NCBI RefSeq assembly: GCF_000090795.2
Contig: NW_003546322.1
Span: 154,826-218,825 of the forward strand
Source: Amphimedon queenslandica
Lineage: Eukaryota; Porifera; Demospongiae; Haplosclerida; Niphatidae
Direction of reading: 5' to 3'
Length of the DNA: 64,000 nucleotides
Shown here one piece after another: positions 1 to 12,710 of the stretch (position 1 is the stretch's first letter; every line of letters starts with the position of its first letter). Both the position numbers and the translations under genes were made by a program. The notes beneath the pieces were generated by a model. That model did not search any database and had not been told where the DNA came from. It saw only the letters and a list, made by a program, of their open reading frames with translations.

Positions 1-897
1 CTGTCCTATTTTAGCAAGTGGCAAGTATAAATCTCTATATATTCTGTTTAAAACAGCAGTTACTCAAATTGGATGGACAAATTGTCATAGAGTTGGTGCC
101 TGTGTTCAAGTCTATTTTGGGACTCAATTGTAGCATTAAATTTACCCCTACACTACAATAGGGAAGATTGAGTGCCTCTGTTATTATGCTTGCCATGTGT
201 AGGCATGGCATGATGTAATCTAACGTTGTAATAACAAATAATAGGATAAAACTTTTTAATTACATGTAAGTCAAATGGCAACAAATGCAGCTCTTTTCTG
301 ACGTCTGATAGTCTAAACATACATGTACAGTTAGTTTACAAGGAAAAGGAAGTCAGATTTTTAAACTTCAGAAGCCTACTAAAAGTTTGTAAGCATCGCA
401 AATGTAAATTGTCGACTCTGTAGAAGTTAGAAAACCATTACTGTATGTGGGCTGTGCATAGTTTGTGTTCCATGCATGGAGCCACACCTATGCATTGCGG
501 AAAGCTGTGGCATTATTTTTCACCTCAGTTTCGACACTAAAATAAAATCTATTGTAATAAAGAAAGTTTTTTCTGTTACACAACAGAACATAATTGTGGC
601 TAGGGTGTGTAATTAAGTGCAGTTCCTAAAATGTTATTGACCAGTTTTAGTGCCAGTGCTCTTTATTTTGTGCCAAAAGGAGATTTCATGAACTGCACTA
701 TTTTTTCACAAATAAAATTACTCCTACATTACGACAAATTAAACTTGAATAAGTACATTGAAACATTCATTATTTTTAATGATCTTTCATTATTAACTGA
801 GGCACATTCATGCTGTGGAAATTATACATTGCATTTTAATATTCTGTGTATAGAATTCTGGATTTTTACTAATTGGGAACCTGTTTTCTCCTCAAAT

Positions 898-1720
898 GGC
901 CAATAAAGAGTTGAGTATGCTTGCCATGTTTTTACAATATTATTACTGTATAATTCTTCACATTTGCGAAAGACTGTATAGTATTGCAATGCATTGTAGA
1001 TTGCATTAATACTTGCACTGTAGTACATCGCTAGAATTACCAAAAGCAAGCACATAGTTAATGGATCACCATTGGAACTAAATTGAATTTATATTTTTGC
1101 ATAAACTTTAATGGAATTTAGTTTTTAACACTTCTATGGGACATTAAGAAAGCTTTTTGAGGTATTTTTAGTGTTCAGAATGAGGGAAGAAAGGATAATT
1201 AATATGCATTTTTGCAATAGTAATAAAATGTTGCATTCTCATGTATTTTGGAAAATGATCTAGATCTTTGGAAAATAGATTGACAAATTAAACAAGACCC
1301 AGTCAATTGATGAAAAAATAAACTAGGCAACTCATTGTAGACTTGACAATGTGGTATAATTGTCTTGTTTTATTTTGAGTGCTGTAGCTAAAGCCTGTCT
1401 TGAGGTGGGGTCTGATAAAGACTTGCAAAAAGCATACAACCAAAATTGGGAGCTGTAGCTTTTGAATGCCCACGTGCCTATTAACCTTGGAGGAGAAACT
1501 CTGTACTTTTTTATTGTACAGCTACTCTTACATCTTTTTGCCAGTTTACGGATGAAGGACTCATCAATCTTATGAATTACTTGATGATGATGAAGTCTCA
1601 GCTTCACAGCATCTCTTTCACAAGTGTCAATATTTCTTGTTCTTATATTTTTCTGGATAAAAATAAAATAATTTTCAATTAGAGGAATCATTACATGCAA
1701 CTTGACTTTAGATTTAGCCC
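898..1720 (+). repeat. Array unit, copy 1
   Basis: It begins with the 'CCAATAAAGAGTTGA' landmark shared with the units at 17305 and 19690. It passes through 'AATGGATCACCATTGGAAC' and ends after the acceptor-like 'GTGCTGTAG' followed by the 'CCTGTCTTGAGGTGGGG' cassette. It is most similar to the unit at 5220, sharing the GAGGTGGGG variant and the sequence after it. Confidence 0.7.
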
Positions 1721-1975
1721 TTATGTAGTGTGCTTGTTCATCTTAATTTTTTTGTGATGAATAGATGAATGTGATATAAATCTGCAGGAGTATTAAGTTC
1801 CTCTAATACGACTCATGAAATGAACTAACCATGTCATACATAAACATGTAAGAACATATGTAGTTACAGTACTTCAGAGAATAGAGCGGTTATGGCGAGA
1901 TGTTTTTAGTCAGTATACCATGATCTATTACCAGCTGTTTTACTACATGGAAGACAACAGGATATTGTCTATAAA

Positions 1976-2657
1976 CGTGACAATAATTGACAAAAGGTAC
2001 CTTATGGCTGATAGCAAAATTGGTCTTTATAGCCTAAAAAATCCAACTTCCTGAGCTATATTTATCATAACTAGTGATGGGCGATATGGCCAATTTTCTT
2101 AATTTTCGATAACGATCGATAATGGACTTTTTCAGGAAATATCGATTATTAACGATACGATAACCACACCTTCATTTTGGGGTGTGTCAAGGGTGTGGCT
2201 AATGATTTTAGCACAGATATAACTCTACTGGACATAAGAAAAGATCATTTCCTAATCATTTCCATGCTCTTGAGCTTGGTTCTCTTCCTATTTAAGTAGG
2301 CTGAGCTAACAACTGGTCAGTGGCTTCTTTCTTGCAGTTCAACAGTGCAATTACTTATTAAAATTAGTTAAAATTAGTTATTTAACCTTAATAAATGGGC
2401 GTGGTCAACATATCGATGAAAATTGCATAAAATTTTCGATAATGATTCAAATCGATTCCGTAAAATATCGTTTATATCGATAAAGAATCGATATATCGCC
2501 CATCACTAATCATAACATTACTCAAGAGGATGCAAAAAGTTACTATGTAGCTTATAGAAACAATTGTTGACTAACAGTACTCACATGTAGATATTTTCCA
2601 ATACAAAAATGAATTTTAAAATCTGCCATAAGGTACCTTTTGTCAATTATGGTCACA
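1976..2657. mobile_element. TA-type MITE (family M2), itself interrupted
   Basis: The left end, 'AATTGACAAAAGGTACCTTA' near position 1985, is the reverse complement of the right end 'TAAGGTACCTTTTGTCAATT'. The same termini bound full copies at 18222-18460 and 48043-48277, both flanked by TA. This copy is longer because a hAT-type MITE sits inside it; without that insertion it would be about 240 bp. It has no coding capacity. The terminal repeats and TA target suggest mobilisation by a Tc1/mariner-like transposase. Confidence 0.85.
2072..2508. mobile_element. hAT-type MITE with 8-bp target duplication
   Basis: The ends are perfect inverted repeats, 'TAGTGATGGGCGATAT' on the left and 'ATATCGCCCATCACTA' on the right. 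The 8-bp sequence ATCATAAC lies directly outside both ends (2064-2071 and 2509-2516), the duplication length typical of hAT elements. The other M2 copies are uninterrupted at the corresponding point, which confirms the insertion. The internal sequence is rich in ATCGAT-like words and non-coding. Confidence 0.92.
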
Positions 2658-2929
2658 AATACTTAAAGCCATTTTTTGTCTTCATTATGTATACATTCCC
2701 AGAATAAACAAGTCACTCCAGCAGTTTTTGCATGCTTGGAATAATCATCCCATGTCCTCAGAGGCAAACCTCACTCCAACTCAGCTATGGATTACTGGAT
2801 TAGCCAAATATCGAAATCAGCCAATATCGGAGCTATCAGACATTTACTGTTACTAATAATTGTTAATGTTTTCCTTCTCCAAGGAGGAATTAGTCAATTA
2901 TGGAATAGAACATGTATCTCTTGTTTTAA

Positions 2930-3760
2930 TGATATGGAAGGATGTTGATTTTTGCATGGACTAATAAATTTTGATGACATTATTAAGTAATTTTGCAATA
3001 TATTAGTACCAATACTAGCTTGACTAATTAAAAAAGGCTCAGCCATTTCGATAAAGAATAAGCAACTTTTGACCTATTCACCTTTTCGCAATTACAATGA
3101 ACTTAAAAACAGCATGTGACATCATGGTTTTTCTTCAAAATAATAACTTATTTTTTGTTTGTGAAAGTAATTATTCTTTTTTAATAGTCATTTGTAAATA
3201 GCATATACTGGCACCTCCTTTTGATGTTTAATTCTGAGTAATATGAAGGATAAAATACAAACTTTCTTTAGTTCAATAAAGCAACTAGTCATCATGTATA
3301 CATACCCGGCTCAACTATTTTTAAAACGCCCAGCAGAGATGGGCCATTCACTGCCACATGGCAGTCAGCATGTCAAAGTGCTATAATTATTGTCTTTTAT
3401 GTTTTTGCATGCAGCCTGTCTGAGATTGGGTCTGATCTATCTATGGAATACGTACAACATGCACACAACCCAAAATCTGTAGCATTGGTTTTCCAAAGCG
3501 CACTTGCCTTTTGAATTTCTCCATCCTTAAGCTAAAACTGACTAGTTAATTAATCTTATTTTATGCCTTGAAATTTATCCAAAAGTTCCTTTCAGTCCTA
3601 GAGCAGTTTTTATGTGTGAACCATAAGAACTATGCTTAAAATGTTTTAGTCCCAAGAAGAAATACGATCCAGACCTGGAGTATGCACTAAAGTTGAGCTC
3701 CAGCAATATGACTGATACAATAAATTTACCATGTCAAGTGTGTATTTTGAAGCATTTTAA
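2930..3760 (+). repeat. Array unit, copy 2
   Basis: Shares the order of landmarks: the 'TTTTGCATGGACTAATAAAT' region, then the CACTGCCACATGGCAGTCAG block near 3350, the 'CAGCCTGTCTGAGATTGGG' cassette, the 'CACACAACCCAAAATCTGTA' block and 'CAGTCCTAGAGCAGTTTTT'. The cassette frame reads close to that of the unit at 19690 ('GSDLS.EYVQHAHNPKS'). Confidence 0.7.
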
Positions 3761-4795
3761 AATTTGAAATTATCGTCAGGCATTAGGGACAGTTCTTGCT
3801 GGAACAGTCTCTTTGTGTTGTAATTAGAAGGGGTGACTCAAAATAAACCAGTTTCATATCATGGCTCTACCAGTAATAAAGGTGCTTATGTCATAATAAT
3901 TATACTGGTTAATTTTTTCGTCTCTTATCATTGATTTTCAGTTATCACAAAAATTTATCATGGATAAAGAATATGGGCTTAATTATCAGAAGAGTGTTGT
4001 CTTTAGATACATAACTTAGAAAGGACCTTTGTTTTGTGTACTGAAGGCATCAGTAACATTTCTGTCACCAGCTATTATGATAATTATAATTTAAATTTTG
4101 AAATAATTGATTTTGTTGGACAACTTACATCAATATGCTTAGTTTTAATGTGCTTTTATCATCCGTAGCTTAAATGAATTTACAAAATTGCCCATTCTTG
4201 AAGGCAATAATTGACTCATCATAAATTGTGCATCTTAGCGGCAGTACACTTGATGTGGCCAAGCAACATATTAGTGTCTTATATTTGTAGCAATGGTAGC
4301 CATTACTCCTCTGAAGTGGGAATCTCATCAGGTTCTTGTCTTTCTTTAAAATCTGCTTTGGATATTCTTACTAACTATGTCATGCATAGTTATGGCACAA
4401 TTTTACATTAGAAATTATTGTCAGGTGTTAGGTGCAGTTTTTTAAAAGTCTTGCTAGATCTGTTTCTTTGTGTTCCGATTAGAATGAGTGACTTATAAGG
4501 GATTTTGTTATTAAATGTAAAAGAATGGCATTTGACTTGGCATATAAAAGAAGCTGTTTCATTTTAAGGATGCATCACGTACAGTATAATATTCAGCTGG
4601 AATTTGTTGGGTAGAAGGACTCATGTACAGGTTGCTTAACACGTAGCAGCAAACTGGCTTATTTGTCAAGAAGAGCATAGTCCCAAATACGTAACACAGA
4701 AAGGCACCCTTATTCATAATTTATGTTCACCAGAAGCATGAGTAGTATTTCTGTCACTAGCTATTATGATAATTTGTTTTGAATTTTATAATAAT
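3757..4795 (+). repeat. Internal direct duplication, period about 0.65-0.68 kb
   Basis: Sequence at 3757-4110 ('GAAATTATCGTCAGG...TCTCTTTGTGTTG' and the later 'CAGCTATTATGATAATTAT') recurs at 4410-4795 in the same order with many substitutions. A third partial copy of its first part is at 6058. No coding potential is seen; the remainder up to 5220 carries only scattered array words. Confidence 0.6.
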
Positions 4796-5219
4796 CTTTG
4801 GAAAGCCTGCCAGCTTTGACAAATAGTTCTGGCACCTCCTTCGTTCCTTCTCAGTTTATTCTTACTAATATGATGGAGTATACAGTAGCAAACTTTCTAA
4901 TGCACTAGCCCCACTGGTCATTTAGGCACTTGTGGCTTAACCTATTTTTGAAAACTTTCTTAATTAATTTTTGAAAAGCGCCTAGCTGATTTCATAGAAA
5001 CGGACCATCATCTGCCACATGTGGCATAGGGTTATCAAAGTGTTATGGTTACCTATCACTATGAGAATATACAATGCTTTATTCTAGAATGGTAATGAAC
5101 TACATTTAAGTGACATTATAAATTCAGTTGCATTGCATGTTTATAATGGAATTAGTGGTCTTTTTTTCACTATAATCCTTCAACTGTAGTTCTTTTCTAC
5201 TATTTCCTATAACACTATA

Positions 5220-6480
5220 ATAAACAAAAGCAAGCACTTATTTAATGGATCACCATGTGAACTAAATTGAATTTATATATTATTTTTGCATAAACTTTAT
5301 TGCAATTAAGTCTTTAGCACTTTAATGAGACAGTGAGAAAGCATTTTGAGGTTATCGAGTGTTCAGAATGAGGAGAAAAGGATAATTTAATGTGTATTTT
5401 TGCAGTTTTACTAAAAAGTTGTCGCATTGTCATGTAAGACCCAACCATTTGATAATGAAACGGGAAACTCACTGTAGGCTTGTCAATGTGGTATAATTGT
5501 CTTGTTTTACTTTGTGTGCTGTAGCTAAAGCCTGTCTTGAGGTGGGGTGTGATGAAGACTTTCAAGAAGCACACAACCAAAATCTGGAACAGTAGCATTT
5601 AAATGCCCACGTATCTATAAACCTTGGAGAAGGAATCTTGTCTGTATTTTTTGTTGCACAGCTAGTCTTACTTTTTTTTGTTTATGAATGAAGGTTTCAA
5701 TCTTATGAATTATATTATGATGACAAAGTATCAGAATAACTGAATTTCTTTCACAAGTGTGAAGATTTCTTGTTCTTTGTTGTTTTCTAAATAAAAATTG
5801 AATTATTTTGAATTAGGTATACATGCAACTTGACTTTGGATTTAGCCCTTATGTAGGGTATTTGTTTATCTTAATATTTTTTGTGATAGATAGATAGATA
5901 GATGTAATATAGATCTGCAGTATGGACTACTATTAAGTTCCACTAATAGGACTGATTAAGTAGACTACTTAAAAATAGGCAACTCACTGCCATGAGGCAG
6001 TGGGCTTGACTGATGAAATAAACTCACAATGTCATACCTAAACTTTAAAGCATTTCTACATTTGAAATTATTGCGAGGACATGAGGCAATTGCTGCTCTG
6101 CTAAATTACATTATTACTATCTAAAAAAATTGTGGTGGCCTATTTGACATAGAACTTTTAACATGATCTGTAGCAAAAATTCAAAATATACGATTTAGGG
6201 CAGTCATGCTCTTTGATATACAATGTCCTGAGGTCGTTGCAGTGCTATAAAGACGATAGGACATAGGACCAAGGAATTCTTCTTGTCAGAATTCCTTGTG
6301 AAATTAATCTTTGTGGGGAATTCTTGGCAGTGGTTATCCAAAGGCAACGTGCCTTTGGAACTTTTCAGTAAAGGAATGTCTTGTCTAGTACAAAGCAGCA
6401 AAACCTATGAATGATCATTCTAATAAATGGTATTCCCTGCCTTAGTCTTCTACTTGATTTAAAAGCTCCTTTCAGTCCTT
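5220..6480 (+). repeat. Array unit, copy 3
   Basis: Starts at 'AATGGATCACCATGTGAAC', includes the acceptor-like 'GTGCTGTAG' plus 'CCTGTCTTGAGGTGGGG' cassette near 5530, and continues to the 'CTTGGCAGTGGTTATCCAAA' block near 6323. It resembles copy 1 most closely over its first 700 bases. Confidence 0.7.
5885..5904 (+). repeat. (GATA)n microsatellite
   Basis: About five consecutive GATA units inside array copy 3. Confidence 0.85.
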
Positions 6481-7250
6481 GTGCAGTTTTTGATTTGACC
6501 CAAAATAACTATTTTGACAGCAAGTAAAGTATAAAAAAAAATTGTTCACTAGGAACAAATAAATAATCATCTACTTTTTGTAGTCAGCGGGAAAAATTTT
6601 ATTACTAAAAAAACTGAGTAATCTTTATGCTTTAGAAAGTGAAATTAGAGCCATTTCAATTATAATTGGATTTTTGGCTATTTTTGAGTAATTATTTATT
6701 ACATGCATTCTAATATGCTGTGCACAAAATTTAGCTAATTTTAGGATTTCTTAGAAATTTTGTACAGGGCATTTCATCATTGGTCAGCAGAGAGTTGATT
6801 ACGTTTGATAAGAACTGCATGATTTCATAGACTTTTTTCAAAAGGGCCTACTACTCATTGCATACATGGTAGTACATGGCTCGAACAGCTGAAGAAACAC
6901 CCAAGACAGTTCAACAAATGTTGACTATAGGCAAATGTTTCAGAAAAAATTATCCATTTTATTGCACAGAAAGTTTATTGAAATAAAAATTTTAAAATTT
7001 TGTAGGTGTTTTGACACACTTAGGAAGCCACAGGAAACCAAGGGAAGAGGAAACTTAATGTAGCAAATTAGTGACTTATTTGAATGAAATAGACAAAAGT
7101 GAATTTTCACTTTGATTTATAACATTAATAAAAAATGTGGTCATTATTGTCACGTTTGTCTGGCAAGAAAATACATGATTTCATTTCAATATGTTTGGCA
7201 ATCTGTCCTTGTAAAAGCTAAAGCTGAAATTGATTACTATATTTTTGCCT
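6455..7250 (+). repeat. Duplicated block, partner of 13770-14630
   Basis: 'AGGAACAAATAAA', 'CAGAGAGTTGATTACGTTT' and 'GACAGTTCAACAAATGTTGA' occur here and in the same order and spacing at 13770-14630. It is non-coding on both strands. Confidence 0.8.
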
Positions 7251-7279
7251 TGGAAATGTAGAAATGATGAAATGGCTGC

Positions 7280-8260
7280 CTTCAGGCCTGGAGCAGTTTT
7301 TTGGTAAGGGATGTGGTCACAGTCTTGATGTATTTGATTGTCTTATATTTGTAGCAATGGTAGCCATTAGTTCTCAGAAGTGGGAATCTCATTAAGTTCC
7401 TGTGTTTTTTTAGAATCTGCTTCGGAAATTTCTTGTTTATTCTTGTTTATTCATTATCACGGATCAATGGTTAAAAGAAAAACTCAAATCATGGTTGTAT
7501 GCATTTGTATGTTTGGGAAGATCAAGCCTGTGCTTTGTTCCATTTTATTACGAGAAGTTAAAATTAATAACCCTAGTTGGTCTTTTCCAAGACCTAGTAC
7601 TGCTTTCATCAGGTTGCAGTCATTTGTTTTATTTGAATATTTCTCGTTGATATTATTCTTCCAACTAAAAGTAAGTTATAATTATAGTGAAAAGGTATGT
7701 GGATGTCAGGTGAAGAGTTATTCCTTCCTTGTAAAGTTTATTACTGAGTAATTTGAAGCATAGAATAACAGACTTTCTCTTGTTCATTAGACAACCTGGT
7801 CACATTGCAAAGGTAGGCAGTAACTGCATGGCTTGGCTAACTGGCTAATAAAAAATGCCCAGCCAATTTGATAAAATAGGCAATTTACTGGCATGTCACA
7901 GTAGGTATGACAATGTGTTATGTTTGATCTTATTTTTGTTTTGCATGCCGTAGCTAAATTTAAGCCTATCTTGAGATGGCGTCTGATACCCATCTATAGA
8001 ATGCTTACAATATGCACACAGCCCAATCTCTATGGCATTAGTTTTCCAAAGCCACGTGCCTTTTGACTGTGTTTACACTGCATCCTTTTAGAAGCTAAAA
8101 CTAAAATCGATCAGCGAATTAATTGTATTTTATTTCTTGGAATCGATCCAATAGTTTCCTTCAGTCCTGGAGCAGTTTTTTTATGCAAACCAAAAGAACT
8201 ATTTTGAAAGTATTCTAGGTACGATCCTTGGAAGAAGTACAATCCAGAATTTAGAAGTTA
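7280..8260 (+). repeat. Array unit, copy 4 (rearranged)
   Basis: Contains 'GTAGCAATGGTAGCCATTA' near 7350 (also at 4288), then the CCTATCTTGAGATGGCG cassette near 7964, the 'GCACACAGCCCAATCTCTA' block and 'CAGTCCTGGAGCAGTTTTTT' near 8163. The short open frames here are not conserved between copies. Confidence 0.6.
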
Positions 8261-8269
8261 AGTTCCACC

Positions 8270-9560
8270 AAGAGAGTTGACTAAGTTTACAATGTTCCTA
8301 CAATATTATGACTGTATAATTCTTGACTTTGGGCAGAAAAACTGCATAGTAATACAATTCATTGTAAATTGCATTAATACTTGCACTGTAGTACATGGCT
8401 AGAATTACCAAAAGCAAGCACATATTTAGTAAATTTTGATATTACTATATTGACTATAATTTTGCATAAACTTCATTAAAATTTTGATTTGAGCCCTTTT
8501 ATGACACATTAAGAAACTGCTTTGAGTTCAGTAATAAATTATTCAGAAAGGAGAGAGAACAAACAACGTATATCTCTTATTTTGAAAAGCTTGTGGTATC
8601 TTAATTTTTGCATGAATTTATAAAATGTGATGACATTCTGAAGTAATTTTGGCAATATATTAATACCTGTATCTAGCAAACTAGCTAGACTAATTAAAAA
8701 AAGTCTCATCCATTTCAATAAGGAATAGGTATCTCAGTGTCTGCATGTGAAGTGGTATTACTGTATTATTTTTTGTTTGCGTGCTGTAGTCTGAGCCTTT
8801 CTTGAGATCGGGCCTGACACCTTATCTGAAGAATACTGGCAATATCTGATGTAATGTACAGTGTCCTTTCATTGTCAGCATACAGTTATATCACTGACCA
8901 TAACACCGTATGGCGCTTAAATTTTGCTGATTGATAAAAATCAATTTTGCGTGGAAATAACATTTGCGGATTCACAATTGTTAGTGCCACACCTTTAATG
9001 GCAATTAAAATTTTAGCGGATCTTTATTTTCGCGGTTTCATGCTAACTGCAAAAATAAAGAAAGTTTAGCTTCTCGAAAATAATGCGCTATACAGTATGA
9101 CAGCCATCACTGTACCACTAGAAGGAGTTGCAGATGGTACTGTTTCAGTTGTTATTGATAAGGTGATGGTTTTGTTTTATTACCCATAAGTGCTTAATTT
9201 GTGACCTGTGGCAGAATGACACAAGACTGAAAGTAAGCATGCAACTGAACTCTTGGCAGTGGTCATGCAAAACCCACGTGCCTTTTCACCTTTTATCCTT
9301 TTGGCTATTACAAACATTATAGTTTTTCTTAAAAATAATAATTACTTTGTTTGTGAAAGTATTTAATCTAATTTAAAAGTAATTTGCAAAAGGAACTGGC
9401 AGCTTCTTTTAATGTATACTTCTGAGCATTATGAAGTATAGAATAAAAAATTCAGTAAACCAACTTGTCATCATGTATGGCTCAACTACCTTCAAAATGC
9501 CCAGCAGAAATTTGCCACTCACTGCCAAATAGCAGTCAGCATGTCAAAGTGGCATTACAT
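8270..9560 (+). repeat. Array unit, copy 5
   Basis: One of the fullest units: 'ACTGTATAATTCTTGACTTT', the 'TGATGACATTCT' block, the cassette at 8797, a 'VSVVIDKVMV'-like stretch near 9145, the 'CTCTTGGCAGTGGT' block near 9250 and the CACTGCCAAATAGCAGTCAG block near 9520. A MITE interrupts it at 8903-9095. Confidence 0.75.
8903..9095. mobile_element. MITE inserted in array unit (related to 58328-58532)
   Basis: Sister units at about 11020 and 20305 run from 'CACTGACCATAAT' straight into 'ATGACAGC', with at most 'T' between them. Here about 193 bp intervene. The insert starts ACACCGTATGGCGC and ends GCGCTATACAG, an imperfect inverted pair. Its ends and its content (Cs followed by 'GCGGA' and 'TTCGCG' words) resemble the MITE at 58328-58532, so they are probably one family. 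Confidence 0.7.
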
Positions 9561-9944
9561 GATACCTAAGACTTGATGTCAAAACACCACCTTGACAATT
9601 TACAAAGCTTTTTTTCTAAATTAGTAATAAACTCCAATCTAAGTTTCCAGTGAAATTTTAAATTCAGTTGCATTGCACGTTTGTGATATACTTATGGTCT
9701 TTGTCCATTATTATATTCCTTAAACTTTCCACTGTTTCCTATATTACATTTCCATTCTTCAATTTGCCATCTGCAAATGTCGTTACTTGTTATTAGCAAA
9801 CTTGCTAATTTTAAAAAGCCCAACTCATTTGCCATAGTAAGTGACTCACTGCATGCCATGTGGCATTGGGTGTTTCTAAGCAGTATTACGCATGACCTTT
9901 ACTCTAATTTACTCTTTTTGGTGTCCGAAAAGACCACACAATGT

Positions 9945-10139
9945 TTGGAAACAGGCAAATGCAGGGACATCTTTTCAGTTTGGGATTCAGTGTCCAGCAG
10001 AGCAGTGTGAGAGAGTCTCAAAGGCAATCGATCCTTACGGTAGCATCATTCATCGACTTTGTACTATTAATAGAAGGAGTTACAAGGTCAAGGCTCCTTG
10101 ATCACTATACCACATTGATGGGAACCACAAATTAATTAG
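9945..10139 (+). pseudogene. Family A DDE transposase fragment with first catalytic Asp
   Basis: One frame reads 'SKAIDPYGSIIHRLCTINRR' and, after an in-frame stop, 'YHIDGNHKLIR', the block with the first catalytic aspartate of this rve-type family. The coding match ends at ATTAG|GTGAGC, a splice-donor match at the same residue (after LIR) as in the copies at 23101 and 50857. The following sequence is array DNA, not the next exon, so it is a truncated copy. Confidence 0.75.
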
Positions 10140-10149
10140 GTGAGCTTAC

Positions 10150-11490
10150 ACTTTCCTGTGACCACATCTCTCACCAAAATCTATGGCATTGGTTTTCCAA
10201 AGCCACGTGCCTTTTGAGTTTACACTGCATCCTTTTAGAAGCTAAAACTAAAATTGATCAGCGAATTAATTGTATTTTATTTCTTGGAATTGATCCAATA
10301 GTCTCCTTCAGTCCTGGAGCAGTTTTTAATGCAAACCAAAAGAACTATTTTAAAATATTTTTGTCCCCAAAAGAAATATGATCCAGACCTGAAAATTAAG
10401 TTCCACCAAGAGAGTTGCCTACGTTTGCCATGTTCTTACAATATTATAACTATAATTCCTGACTTTGGGCAGAAAGACTGCATGTTATTACAATGCATTG
10501 TAGATTACATTAATACTTGCACTGTATTACATGGCTAGAATTACCGAAAGCAAGTACATAGTTAATGGATCACCATTGGAACTAAATTAAATTTATATTT
10601 CTTTATAAACTTAATTGAAATTTCGACTTGAGCGCTTTTGTGATACATTGAGAAAGCACTTTGAGTTAATTATTCATTGGGAGGATAGAACAAAATTTCT
10701 CTTTTTTTAATAATATGGAGGTATCTTCATTTTTGCATGGATTTATAAATTGTGATGAAATTCTTCAGTAATTTGGCAATATAATAGTACCAGTACTAGC
10801 TTGACTAATTAAAAACTGTCTCAGCCATTTTGATAAGGAATTGGTGGCTCACTGTCTGCTTGTCCTGGTGGTATAACTGTCTTGGTTTTTGTTTGTGTGC
10901 TGTAGCTTGAGCCTGTCTTGAGATTGGACCTGATACCTTATCTAAAGAATACTATCAATATCTAATGTAATGTAGTGTCCTTTCATTGTCAGCATACAGT
11001 TATGTCACTGACCATAATTATGACAGCAATCACTGTACGACATGAAGAAGTTGCAGATAGTACTTCTTCATTTTTTTGATTGGTTTTGTTTTATTACCCA
11101 TAAGTGCGTGACCTGTCGAAGAATGACACAAGAATGTCAATAATTATACAACTGAACTCTTGGCTGTGGTTATCCAAAGCCCATGTGCCTTTGGACCTTT
11201 TGCCTTTTGATCTTTTTGCAATTATAATAAACTTAAAAACAGCAGTGACATCATGGTTTTTCTTCCATATAATGTAATAAATTTTTTGCTTGTGAAAGTA
11301 ATTAATGTCATTTATAAGTAATTTGCGAAAGAAACTGGCACTTTTGATGTATAAGTCTGACTATTATGAAGTATAGAATTAAAAATTCTTTAGTTCAGTA
11401 AATCAACTGATCATCATGTATGGCTCAACTACCTTCGAAACGCCCAGCAGAAATGGGCCCCTCACTACCACATAGCAGTCAGCAATTAAT
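10150..11490 (+). repeat. Array unit, copy 6
   Basis: Fused partial unit (10170-10410, 'CTATGGCATTGGTTTTCCAA' to 'CAGTCCTGGAGCAGTTTTT') followed by a long unit (10420-11490) with landmarks in the same order as copy 5 but lacking its MITE. It serves as an empty-site reference. Confidence 0.75.
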
Positions 11491-11499
11491 TTTGTAATG

Positions 11500-12165
11500 A
11501 TTAGGATTCTTTCAATTATTAAATCCCTCATATTTGGTAAAGCAATGTGCTCACCAACAATGCAGCCCTGGCAACATGTAAAATTTGTTTTGCAAAAATT
11601 GTCATCACTGTTTCATTAATGAAAAAAATTTTTTTGTATATTTGTTTAAAGCATGTCATGGTGCAAGAAGAAATGAGCCATCTTGGATTTGTGGGGAAAA
11701 GGCAGGCTTGCTGGAAGCATGTCATATGCCTTTGTATCGTTATGTATATAACTTTTATTCTATAATTTTGGTTGTCCTCAAGTTCAGTTTTATGGTGAAG
11801 CACAGAGAAAAATTTTTTTAAAGTATGCTTGACCAAATGTCCATACCTATTTTTAGCAAAGTGGCCTTGCTAATTTTTTTAAAAGCCCATGCCATTTAAT
11901 ACAAATAGACCACTCACTGTTTGGTTTCATGCTATAACTAGTGCCTGACATCTAATACCTCTAAAGAAGGTCTGCAAAAGCCTATTGGCATCTATTAATT
12001 GTTTGGAGTGCCATGGGAGATCAAAAACTCTACCCAACAGGAGCACATCTGGCCCTGGCATTTGTTCTGGACCACCTTGAAAAAGTAATTGAAACATGAA
12101 AAAGTAAAACTTGCAAGTAATACCGGCACCTCCTTCTAAAGTTTATCCTTAGTAATATGATAGAG
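11500..12165 (+). repeat. Array DNA with a short recurring module
   Basis: Around 11640-11770 an 'AAAGCATGTCATGGTGCAAG' module recurs in diverged form near 14640, 15880 and 16565. In the best copies the plus strand reads like 'GSVGNGQACLQKAGRVPLY', but stops and frame changes differ between copies. I cannot name it and do not call it a gene. Confidence 0.5.
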
Positions 12166-12169
12166 TACA

Positions 12170-12700
12170 TAGACTCTAGACCAACTGGTCCTATGCATAG
12201 GCAGCTATACTTACATTAAAAACCGGCTTGGCTAATTGAAAAGGCCCTGGCAATTTGATAAAAATGGGCATTTCACTGCTGCATGTGACACTAGGCGAAT
12301 CAATTTGGTACAATCTGCATTCTTTTGCATGCTGTAGTTAGAATTTGTGTGGAGATGGGGTCTGATCTAACTATAGAATACATGCTATATGCCCACAACC
12401 CAAAATCCTTTGCGTTGCTTTTTCAAAACCCACTTGCCTTTTGCATTTCTGTGTATGTACACCCTGTCCTTTAGGCTAAAATTAATCAGTTAATTGATTG
12501 TATTTTATGCCTTGGGATTCATTGAAAAGTTCCCTTTAATCCTGGCGCAGTTTTTATGTGTGAATGAAAAGAACTATTTTGATAAAACTTTAGTCCGCAG
12601 AAGAAATACAATCCAGACCTTGAGTAAGCAATACGACTGATGAAATAAACTTATCATGTCATATGTATATTTTGAATAATATAATATATAATAATGATAT
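12170..12700 (+). repeat. Array unit, copy 7 (short)
   Basis: Contains the cassette variant GTGTGGAGATGGGGTCTGAT at 12341, the 'GCCCACAACCCAAAATCCTT' block and 'AATCCTGGCGCAGTTTTTAT'. Confidence 0.65.
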
Positions 12701-12710
12701 ATCTTAAATG

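Larger units (their letters stand above)
1875..2850 (+). pseudogene. Family A DDE transposase, C-terminal half, split by nested MITEs
   Basis: An open frame up to 1975 reads 'RIERLWRDVF', the conserved block holding the catalytic glutamate of this rve-type transposase family, then continues to 'YYMEDNRILSI'. The frame breaks at a MITE (1976-2657). Recognisable sequence resumes after it with 'NNHPMSSEANLTPTQLW', the block that normally follows. Compared with the better copy at 50163-51790, only the region from the glutamate onward is present. The N-terminus, the first two catalytic aspartates and any start codon are missing, and an in-frame stop lies in the resumed part. It is a dead fragment. 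Confidence 0.75.

Noticed and set aside
7380-7751. 123-codon plus-strand ORF in the array
   Set aside because: The frame is not maintained in the paralogous stretch near 4300 and has no recognisable motif.
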